DNA of 64,000 bases, from NCBI RefSeq assembly GCF_014203855.1, contig NZ_JACHJV010000001.1:7440001-7504000 (forward strand), written 5' to 3'. This document shows, one piece after another, positions 24,015 to 32,599 of this stretch; the stretch's first letter is position 1; each line of letters opens with the position of its first letter. Both the position numbers and the translations under genes were made by a program. A model generated the notes under the pieces. That model was not told the DNA's origin, did no database searches, and was given only the letters and a program-made list of their open reading frames with translations. Source of the DNA: Kitasatospora kifunensis (GTDB lineage: Bacteria > Actinomycetota > Actinomycetes > Streptomycetales > Streptomycetaceae).

Positions 24015-25172
24015 TCAACCCAGGCTCGGCGGTGCCCAGTCGGCATGCCGCAGGATGGCCCGGACCGTCACGCCGGACGGGGCCAGGCGCAGGGCCGTGT
24101 TGCGCAGGGCCACGCCCAGGGGGTGTGCCAACTGCTGACCCATCCGGCCGGCTTGGCGCGCGGCCCGGGCCACGGACTGACTGCGCGGGCGGCGCTCGGC
24201 GTCGTAACGGGCCAGTGCCGATTCGACCGCGGACTCGGTGGCGAGCGCGGCGGCCAGTGTGGCCGCGTCCTCCAAGGCCTGGCAGGCGCCCTGGCCGAGG
24301 TTCGGGGTCATGGCGTGTGCCGCGTCGCCGACGAGTGCGATCCGGCCTTTGGTGAAGGCGGGCAAGGGCGTTGCCAACTCGTGGATGTCGTGGTGCAGGA
24401 CGGCGTCCGGCCGGGTGGCGTCCAGCAACGCGGGGATCGGATCGTGCCAGTCACCGAATCGGCGGCGCAGCGCGGCAAGGGCGTCCGCAGGCCGTGTGCC
24501 GGGCGGCGAGTTGAGCACGGCGTGCCACTCGGCCCGGCCGTCGGTGAAGGCGATGTGGCCGAACTCGGAGCCTTTCCCCCAGGTCAGTTCGAAGTCGGTA
24601 CGCAACGACACCGGATGCTCGGTGATGGCACGCAAGACCGTCGATCCGCTGTATGCGGGGCCGGGGTGGCCGGGGAACAACTGGCCGCGCAGCCGGCTGT
24701 TCACTCCGTCGGCCGCCACGACCAGGTCCGCGTCCAGGACACCGTCCTTGACCGGCACCCGCACCCGGCCGGGGCCCGGGCTTTCGACGGATGACACCTC
24801 GAACCCGGTGACCAGGCACCCGGCAGGCAGCGCCTCGCGCAGCAGGCTGTGCAGCGCGGCCCGGGGGATACCGACGATCGGCGTGCCCAACTCGCGCTCG
24901 AGCGCGGCCCCGTCCATCCGGGCCAGCCACTTGCCGTCGGGCGTGCGGGTGCCCCCGGTGTACTGGGGTCGGGCGGCCGCGCGTACCGCTTCGCCGACGC
25001 CAAGGACGTCCAGGGCCCGGATGCCGTTGGCGTGCAGGGAGATGCCCGCGCCCACGTCGGCCAGGACGTGAGCGCGTTCGACGACCGTCACTTCCCAGCC
25101 GATCCGGCGCAGGCCGATCGCCGCCGCCAGCCCGCCGATGCCACCTCCGACAACCACCGCACTGCCGTTCAT
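24015..25172 (-). CDS. FAD-dependent monooxygenase (aromatic hydroxylase type)
   Basis: A group A flavin monooxygenase, 385 aa, expected to hydroxylate an aromatic or similar substrate with NAD(P)H and oxygen. Motifs present are AVVVGGGIGGLAAAIGLRRIG (dinucleotide fold, residues 5-25), VVAADGVNSRLR (DG motif) and GRIALVGDAAHAMTPNLGQGACQALEDA (GD motif). The ATG at 25172 has AGGAGAGGGG upstream. It is divergent from a TetR gene, with a 28-nt perfect palindrome (25201-25228) between, so it is probably the TetR target. Substrate cannot be named. Confidence 0.92.
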   Translation of the reverse strand: MNGSAVVVGGGIGGLAAAIGLRRIGWEVTVVERAHVLADVGAGISLHANGIRALDVLGVGEAVRAAARPQYTGGTRTPDGKWLARMDGAALERELGTPIVGIPRAALHSLLREALPAGCLVTGFEVSSVESPGPGRVRVPVKDGVLDADLVVAADGVNSRLRGQLFPGHPGPAYSGSTVLRAITEHPVSLRTDFELTWGKGSEFGHIAFTDGRAEWHAVLNSPPGTRPADALAALRRRFGDWHDPIPALLDATRPDAVLHHDIHELATPLPAFTKGRIALVGDAAHAMTPNLGQGACQALEDAATLAAALATESAVESALARYDAERRPRSQSVARAARQAGRMGQQLAHPLGVALRNTALRLAPSGVTVRAILRHADWAPPSLG

Positions 25173-25200
25173 GCCCGACCCCTCTCCTGCCGCCATGCCG

Positions 25201-25253
25201 CACTCCTTCTACAGATGTAGAAGGAGTGTAATCCCGCGCCTCTACCGGTGTAG
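25201..25253. promoter_or_regulatory. Paired palindromic TetR operators
   Basis: A perfect palindrome (arms 25201-25212 and 25217-25228, centre AGAT) and a second, shorter one, CTAC-CGGT-GTAG (25242-25253). They share the CTAC-N4-GTAG core with centres 33 bp apart, and the second ends only 9 nt before the TetR start codon. Binding would block both divergent promoters. Confidence 0.75.
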
Positions 25254-25262
25254 AAATGGGGG

Positions 25263-25835
25263 GTGGCTGACGATCGACGTACCGTTCTTGCCGACACGGC
25301 ACTCGGAGTGCTCGCCGAGAGCGGGATGCGAGGACTGACCCATCGCGCGGTGGACCGGGCAGCGGGCCTGCCGCCCGGCACCACATCCGCCTACTACCGC
25401 ACCCGCAAGGCACTGCTCACCGCACTGGTCCGGCGCCTGGTCGCGCTCGACCAGGCGGAACTCCAGGAGATCGGGAGCCGGACTCCGGTACCGCGCGACG
25501 CCGAGGAACTGGTGGCCCAGATCGCCGCCTTCGTCGAGCGGCGGCTCACCGCAGAGGGACGGCGGCGATCCCTGGCGCGCTACGCGTGCGCCATCGAGAG
25601 TGTCCATCACCCCGAGCTGCGGGAGATCCTCGTGCCGCACGAGAACGCGGGGCAACGAGTCGTGCGCGACTTCCTGGCAGCGCTTGGCCTCGCGGACGCC
25701 GACGCCCGTACCGTCACGCTGCTGACGTGCGTGGACGGACTCGTCTTCGACCGCCTGGTGAGCGGTGGAAGCGTGTCCGACCAAGAGATCCGCAGGCTGG
25801 TCGGGGCTGCGCTGCGACCTGATGAGGCCGGGTGA
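25263..25835 (+). CDS. TetR-family repressor
   Basis: A 190-aa regulator with an N-terminal helix-turn-helix (RTVLADTALGVLAESGMRGLTHRAVDRAAGLPPGTTSAYY; residues 6-45). The TSAYYRTR variant of the recognition helix replaces the commoner TLYYHF. The GTG start at 25263 lies almost on its own operator and has little leader, so transcription may begin at or near the start codon. It likely controls the divergent monooxygenase. Its stop codon is the last triplet of one arm of a terminator hairpin. Confidence 0.9.
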   Translation: MADDRRTVLADTALGVLAESGMRGLTHRAVDRAAGLPPGTTSAYYRTRKALLTALVRRLVALDQAELQEIGSRTPVPRDAEELVAQIAAFVERRLTAEGRRRSLARYACAIESVHHPELREILVPHENAGQRVVRDFLAALGLADADARTVTLLTCVDGLVFDRLVSGGSVSDQEIRRLVGAALRPDEAG

Positions 25836-25867
25836 CCCGACCGTACGTCGGATCACCCGGCCTCATC
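25821..25867. terminator. Terminator overlapping the TetR stop codon
   Basis: A 15-bp perfect stem (25821-25835 with 25853-25867) extended by CCGAC/GTCGG after one mismatch. The 5' arm contains the last codons and stop of the TetR gene. Confidence 0.8.
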
Positions 25868-25870
25868 GTT

Positions 25871-25920
25871 TGGCCCTATTGGGCCCTATCAGGCCCTATT
25901 AGGCTCTGTCTGGCCCTAGC
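25871..25920. repeat. 10-bp tandem repeat, five units
   Basis: Units of NGGCCCTATY at exact 10-nt period (25871, 25881, 25891, 25901, 25911), the fourth degenerate. The last unit supplies the TAG stop codon of the minus-strand hydrolase. Confidence 0.85.
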
Positions 25921-26914
25921 GGGACCGGTGGATGAACGCGTCGACGGTCGGTACGAAGCTCGCCGCGTCCTGGAACAGGAAGGCGTGGCCCGCGTCCGGA
26001 TAGAGCACCAGCTTCGCGGTGCGCACGCTGTCGCGCAGCAGCTCGCTGTTGGCCGCCGGGTCGAGCTCGTCCGACGCGCCGTCGGTGACCAGCGTGGGCA
26101 CGTGGATCCGGTGCACCTCGCGGCCCGCCGGATCCTGGCCGGCCATCCACTGCCCGATGGCCGCGCTCTGGTCGGCCTTGGTGGCGGCGGAGGCGGCGTA
26201 GTAGTGCGGGTACCGCAGGAGGCTCTCGCCGTAGCTCCGGGCCGCCGCGCTCTGGTCCGCAGGGAAGAGGACGGAGAGCACCACGGCCGGGTCGGGGCTG
26301 TTCAGCGCTGCGCCGGCAGCCGGTGAGATGGGCAGCGAGGCCCCGGTGCCGGCCTGGGTGGCCGCCAGGATGAGGTGGCTCACCTGAGCGGGGTGGCGCA
26401 CGGCGAGCGCCTGGCCGATCATGCCGCCCATCGACCAGCCGAGCACCGCGGGGCGGTGCAGCCGAAGTGTGTGGATCAGGGCGCTGGTCTGCTCGGCCAT
26501 GGCCGAGATGCTGGTCGGCGGGGACACCGGGGCGGTGGCGCCGACGCCCGCATTGTCGAAGACGACGACCCGGTGGTGGGCGGCCAGCGCGTCCACGAAG
26601 CTCGGCGACCAACTGTCCATGGACGCGCCGTATCCCGTGATCAGCAGGATCGGGCTGCCGGTGCCCACCTCGCGGTATCCGACGTCCCCGGCGGCGGTGT
26701 GGGCGACGAGCGTGGGCGCACCCAGGATGCCGGTAGGCTGTGTCGTCGCACTCGCACTCGCACTCGCACTCGCGGTCGACGGTGCCGGCGTCGCCGCTGA
26801 TGCCGGCGTGAGGCCGGCGACGGACATCGTCGCCGCCAGTGCGATGGCCGCGCCGACCGCGATCCGGGCCGCTCGGCCGATCGAGGTGTGCCGTTCTCGA
26901 ACGTGGTCCGACAT
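25916..26914 (-). CDS. Secreted alpha/beta hydrolase
   Basis: A 332-aa exported alpha/beta-fold enzyme. It has a signal peptide ending ASA near residue 40, then a low-complexity SASASASA linker encoded by repeated CACTCG hexamers, then the fold: GSPILLITGYGASMDSW, nucleophile GWSMGG (Ser161), acid DGASDELD and base DAGHAFLFQ. Substrate unknown (ester or haloperoxidase-like). The ATG at 26914 is preceded by GGGGGAACGA; the longer frame upstream is a shadow. The last codons fall in a 10-bp tandem repeat. Confidence 0.9.
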   Translation of the reverse strand: MSDHVRERHTSIGRAARIAVGAAIALAATMSVAGLTPASAATPAPSTASASASASATTQPTGILGAPTLVAHTAAGDVGYREVGTGSPILLITGYGASMDSWSPSFVDALAAHHRVVVFDNAGVGATAPVSPPTSISAMAEQTSALIHTLRLHRPAVLGWSMGGMIGQALAVRHPAQVSHLILAATQAGTGASLPISPAAGAALNSPDPAVVLSVLFPADQSAAARSYGESLLRYPHYYAASAATKADQSAAIGQWMAGQDPAGREVHRIHVPTLVTDGASDELDPAANSELLRDSVRTAKLVLYPDAGHAFLFQDAASFVPTVDAFIHRSR

Positions 26915-27224
26915 TTCGTTCCCCCGAACTGACGAAGCCTCAAGTCCTCTTGATGGATGCCGTGCTGGCGATTCGTCGGTTGCCTGCCGACCGCCTGTGG
27001 AGGCACGGCGAACGCCAGTCACCCTAGCGGATACGGATTCGGCTGCCGTGCCGTTCGCCATGAGAAATCCGCGCCGGGCGGCTGGGCGGGCAGCTGGGCC
27101 GGGATGGAAATCCGGTGGAGCTGGGTGGGCGGGACACCTAGGCTGCCCAGGCCGACTGTCGACGGGGGCGTGCCTTCGCCTGCCCTGTCCGAGCAACGCG
27201 ATGACGAGAACGAGGAAAAGACCA
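26915..27224. promoter_or_regulatory. Divergent promoter region, hydrolase / esterase
   Basis: A 310-nt region between divergent genes at 26914 and 27225. A short inverted CAAG/CTTG pair at 26941-26952 is the only structure noted; no boxes were assigned. Confidence 0.3.
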
Positions 27225-28370
27225 GTGGAGCACAGCGGGTGGGCCGACGAGCGATTTGCCGCCGTCGCGGATGTCTTCGTCGAGAACTTCGCCGAGTTCG
27301 GTGAACTCGGCGCGGCCGTCACCGTGTTCGTCGGTGGGCGCAGGGTGGTGGAGCTGTGGGGCGGAGTCGCGGATGAGCGCACCGGCCGGGCCTGGGAGCA
27401 GGGCACCGTCGTCCCGGTCTTCTCCTGCGCCAAGGGCGTCGTCAGCATCTGCGCCCATCTGCTCGCGCAGGAAGGGCGGTTGGATCTCGACGCCCCGATC
27501 AGCCGGTACTGGCCGGAGTTCGCGCAGCACGGCAAAGAAGCGATCACCTCGCGGATGGTGCTGGGCCATCGCGCTGGACTCCCCGTCCTGGACCGGGTGC
27601 TGAGCTTCGAGGAGATCGTCCGGTGGACGCCCGTGGTCCGCGCGATCGAGGAGCAGCGGCCACTGTGGGAGCCCGGCGAGGCCTATGAGTACCACGGCCA
27701 CGTCTTCGGCTTCCTGCTCGGTGAGGTGATCCGGCGGATCACCGGGCTCACCCCGGGCGCCTACTTCCGCAGGGCCGTCGGTGACGAGCTGGGGCTGCGG
27801 ACCTGGATCGGCCTGCCGCAGGAGGAGGTGGCCGGGCTGGCCCGGCTGGTCGAGGCCGCAGGACGGCCCGCGATGCCCGATCCCCAGTCGCTGATCATGC
27901 GCATGGTGACGCTGAACGGCGCGCTCGCCGTTCCCGGCGTCGACGAGCCGCACGGCTTCAACGACCCCGCGCTGCTCTGCGCCGAGTTCCCCGGCGCGGG
28001 CGCGGTCTCCTCGGCGAGCGGCCTGGCCGGGATGTACGCGGCAGCGGCTACCGGAGTCGAAGGATCGCCGCGGCTGCTGAGCGAGCAGACCGTCACGCAG
28101 GCGGTGCGGGAGCTGTCGGCGGGGGCCTCCTGGTCGGGCTTCCCGGACCTGGGTGTCCGTTGGGGGTCCGGCTTCCTGCTCGACGGGCCCCGGTTCCGTC
28201 CCATGCTCGGTGCGCGCAGCTTCGGCAACGACGGGATGGGCGGCCAGTTCGCCTTCGGGGACGACGAGTTCGGCGTGGGCTTCGCCTATGTCGCCAACCG
28301 GATGATCGGCCACGGCGACGCGCGGGCCAACCGGCTCATCACGGCGCTGCGGGACTGCCTGGGCGGCTGA
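27225..28370 (+). CDS. Beta-lactamase-family serine hydrolase (EstB-like esterase)
   Basis: A class C beta-lactamase/PBP-fold enzyme of 381 aa. These usually act as esterases or D-amino-acid peptidases rather than as lactamases. The SxxK nucleophile motif is SCAK (Ser67, Lys70) and the Tyr motif is EAYEYHGH (Tyr154/Tyr156). There is no signal peptide, so it is cytoplasmic. The GTG at 27225 is chosen because GAGGAA precedes it by 9 nt; ATG at 27201 is the alternative. It stands alone, divergent from a secreted hydrolase. Confidence 0.88.
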   Translation: MEHSGWADERFAAVADVFVENFAEFGELGAAVTVFVGGRRVVELWGGVADERTGRAWEQGTVVPVFSCAKGVVSICAHLLAQEGRLDLDAPISRYWPEFAQHGKEAITSRMVLGHRAGLPVLDRVLSFEEIVRWTPVVRAIEEQRPLWEPGEAYEYHGHVFGFLLGEVIRRITGLTPGAYFRRAVGDELGLRTWIGLPQEEVAGLARLVEAAGRPAMPDPQSLIMRMVTLNGALAVPGVDEPHGFNDPALLCAEFPGAGAVSSASGLAGMYAAAATGVEGSPRLLSEQTVTQAVRELSAGASWSGFPDLGVRWGSGFLLDGPRFRPMLGARSFGNDGMGGQFAFGDDEFGVGFAYVANRMIGHGDARANRLITALRDCLGG

Positions 28371-28447
28371 TCGGCTGCTCGGCGGCGCTTCGGGCGGCGT
28401 TACGGGTGGTGGCCGCCGAGCGATCGGGTGAGCAGGCCACAGTGGAG

Positions 28448-28494
28448 TTGACATCACGGTTCATGGGTTACAGTCAACATCCGAAACAGTGAAC
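28448..28494 (+). promoter_or_regulatory. Possible promoter with inverted repeats
   Basis: TTGACA at 28448-28453 and TACAGT at 28469-28474, spacing 15 nt (short). GTTGAC/GTCAAC and GGTTCA/TGAACC inverted pairs around it suggest a regulator site upstream of the hydrolase at 28578. Confidence 0.35.
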
Positions 28495-28577
28495 CAACTT
28501 CATCACCTTGGCCAGGACGCGCGGCTGATCCGAACGATCACGCCGATGACGCCCGATACGAGGACAAGGGGATACAC

Positions 28578-29324
28578 GTGCCTGAGCCCGTACCGCCGTT
28601 GCAGACGATGTCGCCGAGGCAGACTCAGACGCAGAGTCACATGTTGGCCGTGGACGGGGAGAAGATCGCCTGCACGCTCCTCGAGCCGGCCGGTGCGGCC
28701 ACCGGCCGAAGTGCGGTGGTGCTGCACGGCGCGGGTACCGCCGACCGGACAGTGCATCAGCAGACCGCACGCCTGCTGGCCGAACACGGTCGACGTACCG
28801 TGTCGCTCGACTTCTCCGGTCACGGCGCCAGCAGCGGAAGGCTGCCCGAACTGAGCCTGCGGCGCCGCTTCGAGCAGGCCCGGCAGGTGATCGAGGAGTT
28901 GGTGCCAGGTGGCGACGAACTCCTGCTGGTCGGCGCGAGCATGAGCGGGCAGACCGTCGCCGACCTGGTGCACCACTATGGCACTCGGGTCACCGCCATC
29001 GGGCTGCTGGCTCCGGCGGTCTATTCGCGCCGTGCCTGGGACCTGCGGTTCGACGCCGGTTTCACCGAGGCGATCCGCACCCCGCAGGCCTGGCGTGACT
29101 CGGCCGCGCTGGCCGCCTACGCGCGGTTCACCGGGCGCGCCGTGCTCGCCGTGCCCGCGGCCGACCACGTCATCCCGCAGGCGGTGACCGAGGCTCTCGC
29201 CCAAGCGCTCACCACCCAGGCCGACTTGACCCACCTGGTCCTGCCCGAGGCCACCCACCACCTCGGCCAGTACTTCCGCGCCCACCCGGGCGCCTGCGCC
29301 CGGTTCGTCGACGCACTGACGTAG
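28578..29324 (+). CDS. Alpha/beta hydrolase
   Basis: A 248-aa cytoplasmic hydrolase. After an unstructured Gln/Pro-rich start of ~22 residues, the fold shows VVLHGAGTADRTVHQQ, DFSGHGASSG, the nucleophile VGASMSGQ (Ser121), the acid in PAADHVIP and the base in PEATHHLGQYF. The closest general type is the BAAT/2-hydroxymuconate or dienelactone-like esterase group; substrate unknown. GTG at 28578 follows AAGGGGA. A single gene ending at a 22-bp hairpin. Confidence 0.87.
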   Translation: MPEPVPPLQTMSPRQTQTQSHMLAVDGEKIACTLLEPAGAATGRSAVVLHGAGTADRTVHQQTARLLAEHGRRTVSLDFSGHGASSGRLPELSLRRRFEQARQVIEELVPGGDELLLVGASMSGQTVADLVHHYGTRVTAIGLLAPAVYSRRAWDLRFDAGFTEAIRTPQAWRDSAALAAYARFTGRAVLAVPAADHVIPQAVTEALAQALTTQADLTHLVLPEATHHLGQYFRAHPGACARFVDALT

Positions 29325-29340
29325 ACATACCGACCACATG

Positions 29341-29396
29341 AGGGTGGAGGCCTGGACCCCGGCTGCGATCGCAACCGGGGTCCAGGCCTCCACCCT
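29341..29396. terminator. Perfect 22-bp bidirectional terminator
   Basis: Arms 29341-29362 and 29375-29396 are exact reverse complements with a 12-nt loop, between convergent genes ending at 29324 and 29411. Confidence 0.85.
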
Positions 29397-29410
29397 GCCC
29401 GCGCCTGGCC

Positions 29411-30904
29411 TCACATGTGCACGGCCTTGGGCGCGTTCGGGTCCTGCTGGATGCGGCCGCGGCGGTAGAGCAGTGCGGTCAGCACCAGGCCGGCGGCGAA
29501 GAAGCCGGCCGACCACCAGTAGGCGGTGGCGTAGCTGTGCAGCGCGGCCTGGGCGAAGGTGGCGGGCGAAGGCTGCTTGCCGGCCAGGTAGTTGGTGGCC
29601 GCGCTGGCGGCGAGGGTGTTGAGCAGCGCGGTGCCGATCGAACCGCCGATCTGCTGCATGGTGTTGACGGCGGCCGAGGCGACCCCGGCGTCGTCGGCGG
29701 AGATCCGGTCGGTGGCCAGGCTCATCGCCGGCGGCATCACCAGGCCGAGGCCGAAGCCGGCGACCAGCAGCGGCGGCAGGATGTGTGCGGGGTAGCTGCT
29801 GCCCAGGCCGAGCCCGGTCAGCCAGGCCATGCCGGCAGCGGCCAGGCCCATGCCGAGCGGCACCACGGGCTTGGGGCCAAGGCGCGGGATCAGCAGGCTG
29901 GTGGAGAGCTGGGCACTGACCATCAGAGCGCCGATCATCGGCAGGAAGGCCAGGCCGGTGCTGACGGGGGAGTAGTGCAGGCTCGCCTGCAGGTAGTAGG
30001 TCAGGAAGAGGAAGACGCCGAACATGCCCGCGCCGGAGATCGCCAAGGCGAGGAACGAGGCACCCCGGTTGCGGTCGAGCAGGACCCGCAGCGGCAGCAG
30101 CGGGTGCGCGGCGCGGGTCTGCCACCAGGTGAAGACGGCCAGCAGCACGCCGCCCGCGAGCAGGAAGCCCCAGGTCTGCGGCGAGCCCCAGTGGTGGCTC
30201 TCGGCGTTGGAGAACCCGTAGACCAGCCCGAACAGGCCGGCCGAGACCAGGATGGTGCCCGGCAGGTCGAGCTTGGGGCGGTGGGCGGGGGCGCCGCGGC
30301 GCAGCAGGACGAGGCCGCCGGCGAAGGCGATGACCGCGAAGAGCAGGTTGACGTAGAGCGTCCAGCGCCAGTTCAGGTGCTCGGTGAGCAGGCCGCCGAG
30401 CAGCAGGCCCAGGCCGCCGCCGGCGCCGGCGATCGCGCCGTAGACGCCGAACGCCTTGGCCCGCTCCTTGGCGTCGGTGAAGGTGGTGTTGAGCAGGGAG
30501 AGCGCGGCGGGCGCCAGCAGTGCGCCGAACAGGCCCTGAAGGGCGCGGCCGGTGACCAGGACCTCGAAGTTACCCGCGGCGCCGGCCAGTGCCGAGGAGG
30601 CGGCGAACCCGGCCACGCCGATGAGGAAGACGACCTTGCGGCCGAAGAGGTCGGCCAGTCGGCCGCCGAGCAGCAGCAGGCTGCCGAAGGCGAGCGAGTA
30701 GGCGGTGACGATCCACTGGCGGTTGGCGTCGCTGAAGCCGAGGTCGTGCTGGGCGGAGGGCAGGGCGATGTTCACGATGGTCGCGTCGAGCACGACCATC
30801 AGCTGAGCGAGGCCGATCACGGCCAATATCCACCAGCGCCGAGGCGCGGGCGCCTGGGTGGCGGGCTTGGAGTCGACGGGTGCGCCGACAGTGGTCCGAG
30901 GCAT
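29411..30904 (-). CDS. MFS drug-efflux transporter, DHA2 (14-helix) family
   Basis: A proton-driven multidrug exporter of the EmrB/QacA type. The 497-aa chain has about 14 hydrophobic helices. Motifs seen are LDATIVNIALPSAQHDLG (helix 1, motif D1), GGRLADLFGRKVVFLIG (motif A between helices 2 and 3) and GRALQGLFGALLAPAALSLL (motif C region). It lies 99 nt downstream of a TetR gene on the same strand. The probable operon is tetR-MFS, derepressed by the drug ligand. Substrate unknown. Confidence 0.93.
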   Translation of the reverse strand: MPRTTVGAPVDSKPATQAPAPRRWWILAVIGLAQLMVVLDATIVNIALPSAQHDLGFSDANRQWIVTAYSLAFGSLLLLGGRLADLFGRKVVFLIGVAGFAASSALAGAAGNFEVLVTGRALQGLFGALLAPAALSLLNTTFTDAKERAKAFGVYGAIAGAGGGLGLLLGGLLTEHLNWRWTLYVNLLFAVIAFAGGLVLLRRGAPAHRPKLDLPGTILVSAGLFGLVYGFSNAESHHWGSPQTWGFLLAGGVLLAVFTWWQTRAAHPLLPLRVLLDRNRGASFLALAISGAGMFGVFLFLTYYLQASLHYSPVSTGLAFLPMIGALMVSAQLSTSLLIPRLGPKPVVPLGMGLAAAGMAWLTGLGLGSSYPAHILPPLLVAGFGLGLVMPPAMSLATDRISADDAGVASAAVNTMQQIGGSIGTALLNTLAASAATNYLAGKQPSPATFAQAALHSYATAYWWSAGFFAAGLVLTALLYRRGRIQQDPNAPKAVHM

Positions 30905-30990
30905 GGCGAAGCGGCTCCAGGGAGGCGGAGGGTGTGCGGGAGGGTGCGCTGTACGTCTGTCTGTGTGTCAGTTGCCGTGAAGCATCGAAG

Positions 30991-31009
30991 AGTTGATGGT
31001 ATGTCAACT
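30991..31009. promoter_or_regulatory. Small inverted repeat at TetR/MFS junction
   Basis: AGTTGA (30991-30996) and TCAACT (31004-31009) with a 7-nt spacer, overlapping the TetR stop codon. It could be a secondary operator for the MFS gene or an mRNA hairpin. Confidence 0.4.
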
Positions 31010-31600
31010 GTTCTTCAGGGCGGGCAGCACGACGGCGTCGATGTAGCGGATCAGGAACTCGGCGTCCACGAACCGGTCATCAATGATCTTGCGGGCGGGC
31101 AGGACGCCGACCAGCGCGTGCATCACGAACTCGCGGGCGGCGGCGCCGGGCCGGATCTCGCCGCGCTGCTCGGCACGCTCCAGGACGGCGGTCAGTGAGG
31201 CGCGCTCGGGCTCGATGATCGTCTCGCGCAGCGCCTCGCCGAGTTCCGGGTTGCGCAGGATGGCGTGGCTGACGGCGGCGATCAGCTCGGTGTCGGGCTC
31301 GATCTCCTCGGCGTGGCGGGCCAGTTCGTGCAGGTCACCGCGCAGGCTTCCGGTGTCGATGCCGGTCGTGTTGCCGGGCTTGTGGTGACGCAGTGCGGCC
31401 GCGACCAGTTGGGGCTTGCTGTTCCACTGGCGGTAGAGAGTGGCCTTGCTGCTGCGCGTGCGCGCGGCCACGGCGTCCATCGTCATGGCCTCGTACCCGG
31501 ACTCCTTGACCAGCTCGAGCACGGCGGTGAAGAGCTCGTGCGCGCGCTCGGGGGTCAGCCTGCTCCGGCGGCTGGGTGGCGACGGGGCTGCGGTGTCCAT
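31004..31600 (-). CDS. TetR-family repressor of efflux pump
   Basis: A 198-aa regulator. The helix-turn-helix covers residues 15-60 (ELFTAVLELVKESGYEAMTMDAVAARTRSSKATLYRQW), followed by a ligand-binding half with a TetR_C_11-like pattern (ELIAAVSHAILRNPELGEALRETIIEPERASL). The ATG at 31600 has GAGAGG upstream. Just before it are two GAAAC/GTTTC palindromes (31621-31679), presumably its own operators. It is first in the operon with the MFS exporter, so it should autoregulate both. Confidence 0.92.
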   Translation of the reverse strand: MDTAAPSPPSRRSRLTPERAHELFTAVLELVKESGYEAMTMDAVAARTRSSKATLYRQWNSKPQLVAAALRHHKPGNTTGIDTGSLRGDLHELARHAEEIEPDTELIAAVSHAILRNPELGEALRETIIEPERASLTAVLERAEQRGEIRPGAAAREFVMHALVGVLPARKIIDDRFVDAEFLIRYIDAVVLPALKNS

Positions 31601-31620
31601 GGCCGGGGACCTCTCGTGGA

Positions 31621-31679
31621 ACGAAACGGTTTCGTACACCTGACGATAGCCGGGGGCTTATCGAAACGCAAACGTTTCG
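31621..31679. promoter_or_regulatory. Two palindromic TetR operators
   Basis: ACGAAAC-G-GTTTCGT (31621-31635) and CGAAACG-CAAA-CGTTTCG (31662-31679) share the CGAAAC/GTTTCG halves with different spacers. They lie 21-79 nt upstream of the TetR start. Confidence 0.75.
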
Positions 31680-31815
31680 CTGGGTGGGGAACCGCTGGGC
31701 GGTGATCCGAACCTTCCGGTGGCCGGCGCACGTTTTCGCCTACAGGTCCTGCAGCGGGCTGAGGTCGAGTGCCGAGCGGCGAGAGCCCGCTGGCCGAGCG
31801 GAGTGGAGCACAGCG

Positions 31816-32457
31816 TTGGACCTGCCCGACACCCTCGCCGGCCGGCTGCGGCTGCTGGCCTTCCAGCCCGAGTCGGGTCGGCCGGCCGGCTACCTGGACC
31901 TGGACTTCGCCCTGCACACGGCGGCGCTGATCGACCTGGTACTGCGCGGCCTGCTGGTGGACCAGGCCGGTCGGGCCGATCGGCGCGGGGCGGCACCGGC
32001 CCGCCTGGCCCCGGAGCTGCAGAGCATCCTGTTCGGGGCCTCGCTCGTGCAGCAGGGGGAGGCCCGGTGGGAGTTCCTGATCGAGCGCCCGGCCGGTAAC
32101 ACCGGGATCGGGAAGGCGATCGACGAGCACCTGCGGGAAGCCGGCTTCCTGCGGTTCGCCGAGGACCGGAGATCAGGCCTCTTCCCCGCCCAGCGGCCGT
32201 TCCTGCGCGATGTGCTGGCACGCGAACGGCTCGCCGGCGCGGTCGAGGCGGCGCTCACCGGCCCGATCGAGGACGTCGAGCCGTGGCAGGCCGCGATCGT
32301 GGTGCTGGCCGCGGAGTGCGGCATCCGCACGGCGCTGAGCTGCGGCCAGCGGCGGGCCGAGCGGGCGCGGCTGACCGAGCTGCGGGCGCTGGTCCCCGCT
32401 CCGATCCTGCTCGCGCTGCGCCGCACGGTGCGCGAGCGCAGGATGCGGCCCCTCTAA
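31816..32457 (+). CDS. GPP34 (Golgi phosphoprotein 3-like) family protein
   Basis: A bacterial relative of yeast/animal GOLPH3, a phosphoinositide-binding peripheral membrane protein. In actinobacteria GPP34 proteins are common, small and of unknown role. The 213-aa chain shows the fold's opening LPDTLAGRLRLLAF, the HTAALIDLVLRGLL helix and the closing EPWQAAIVVLAAECGI. TTG at 31816 is chosen because GGAG lies 7 nt upstream and it matches the usual length; the frame is open further upstream without family similarity. Divergent from the TetR gene. Confidence 0.82.
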   Translation: MDLPDTLAGRLRLLAFQPESGRPAGYLDLDFALHTAALIDLVLRGLLVDQAGRADRRGAAPARLAPELQSILFGASLVQQGEARWEFLIERPAGNTGIGKAIDEHLREAGFLRFAEDRRSGLFPAQRPFLRDVLARERLAGAVEAALTGPIEDVEPWQAAIVVLAAECGIRTALSCGQRRAERARLTELRALVPAPILLALRRTVRERRMRPL

Positions 32458-32599
32458 GAGCGACCGGCCGGTAAGACCGACCGGCCGGAGGCGCCGCAGC
32501 GGCCCGCCTGCTGCGCGAGTGAGTGGTGCGTGCCCCCGGACTCGCTCCCCGGGAGTGTCACTCCACGTGATGTCCCGTCACGCGCGCTAGAACCATGGC

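Noticed and set aside
27225-28370. True class C beta-lactamase
   Set aside because: Has SxxK and Tyr motif but no signal peptide and no clear KTG-type lactamase motif; EstB-like esterase is safer.
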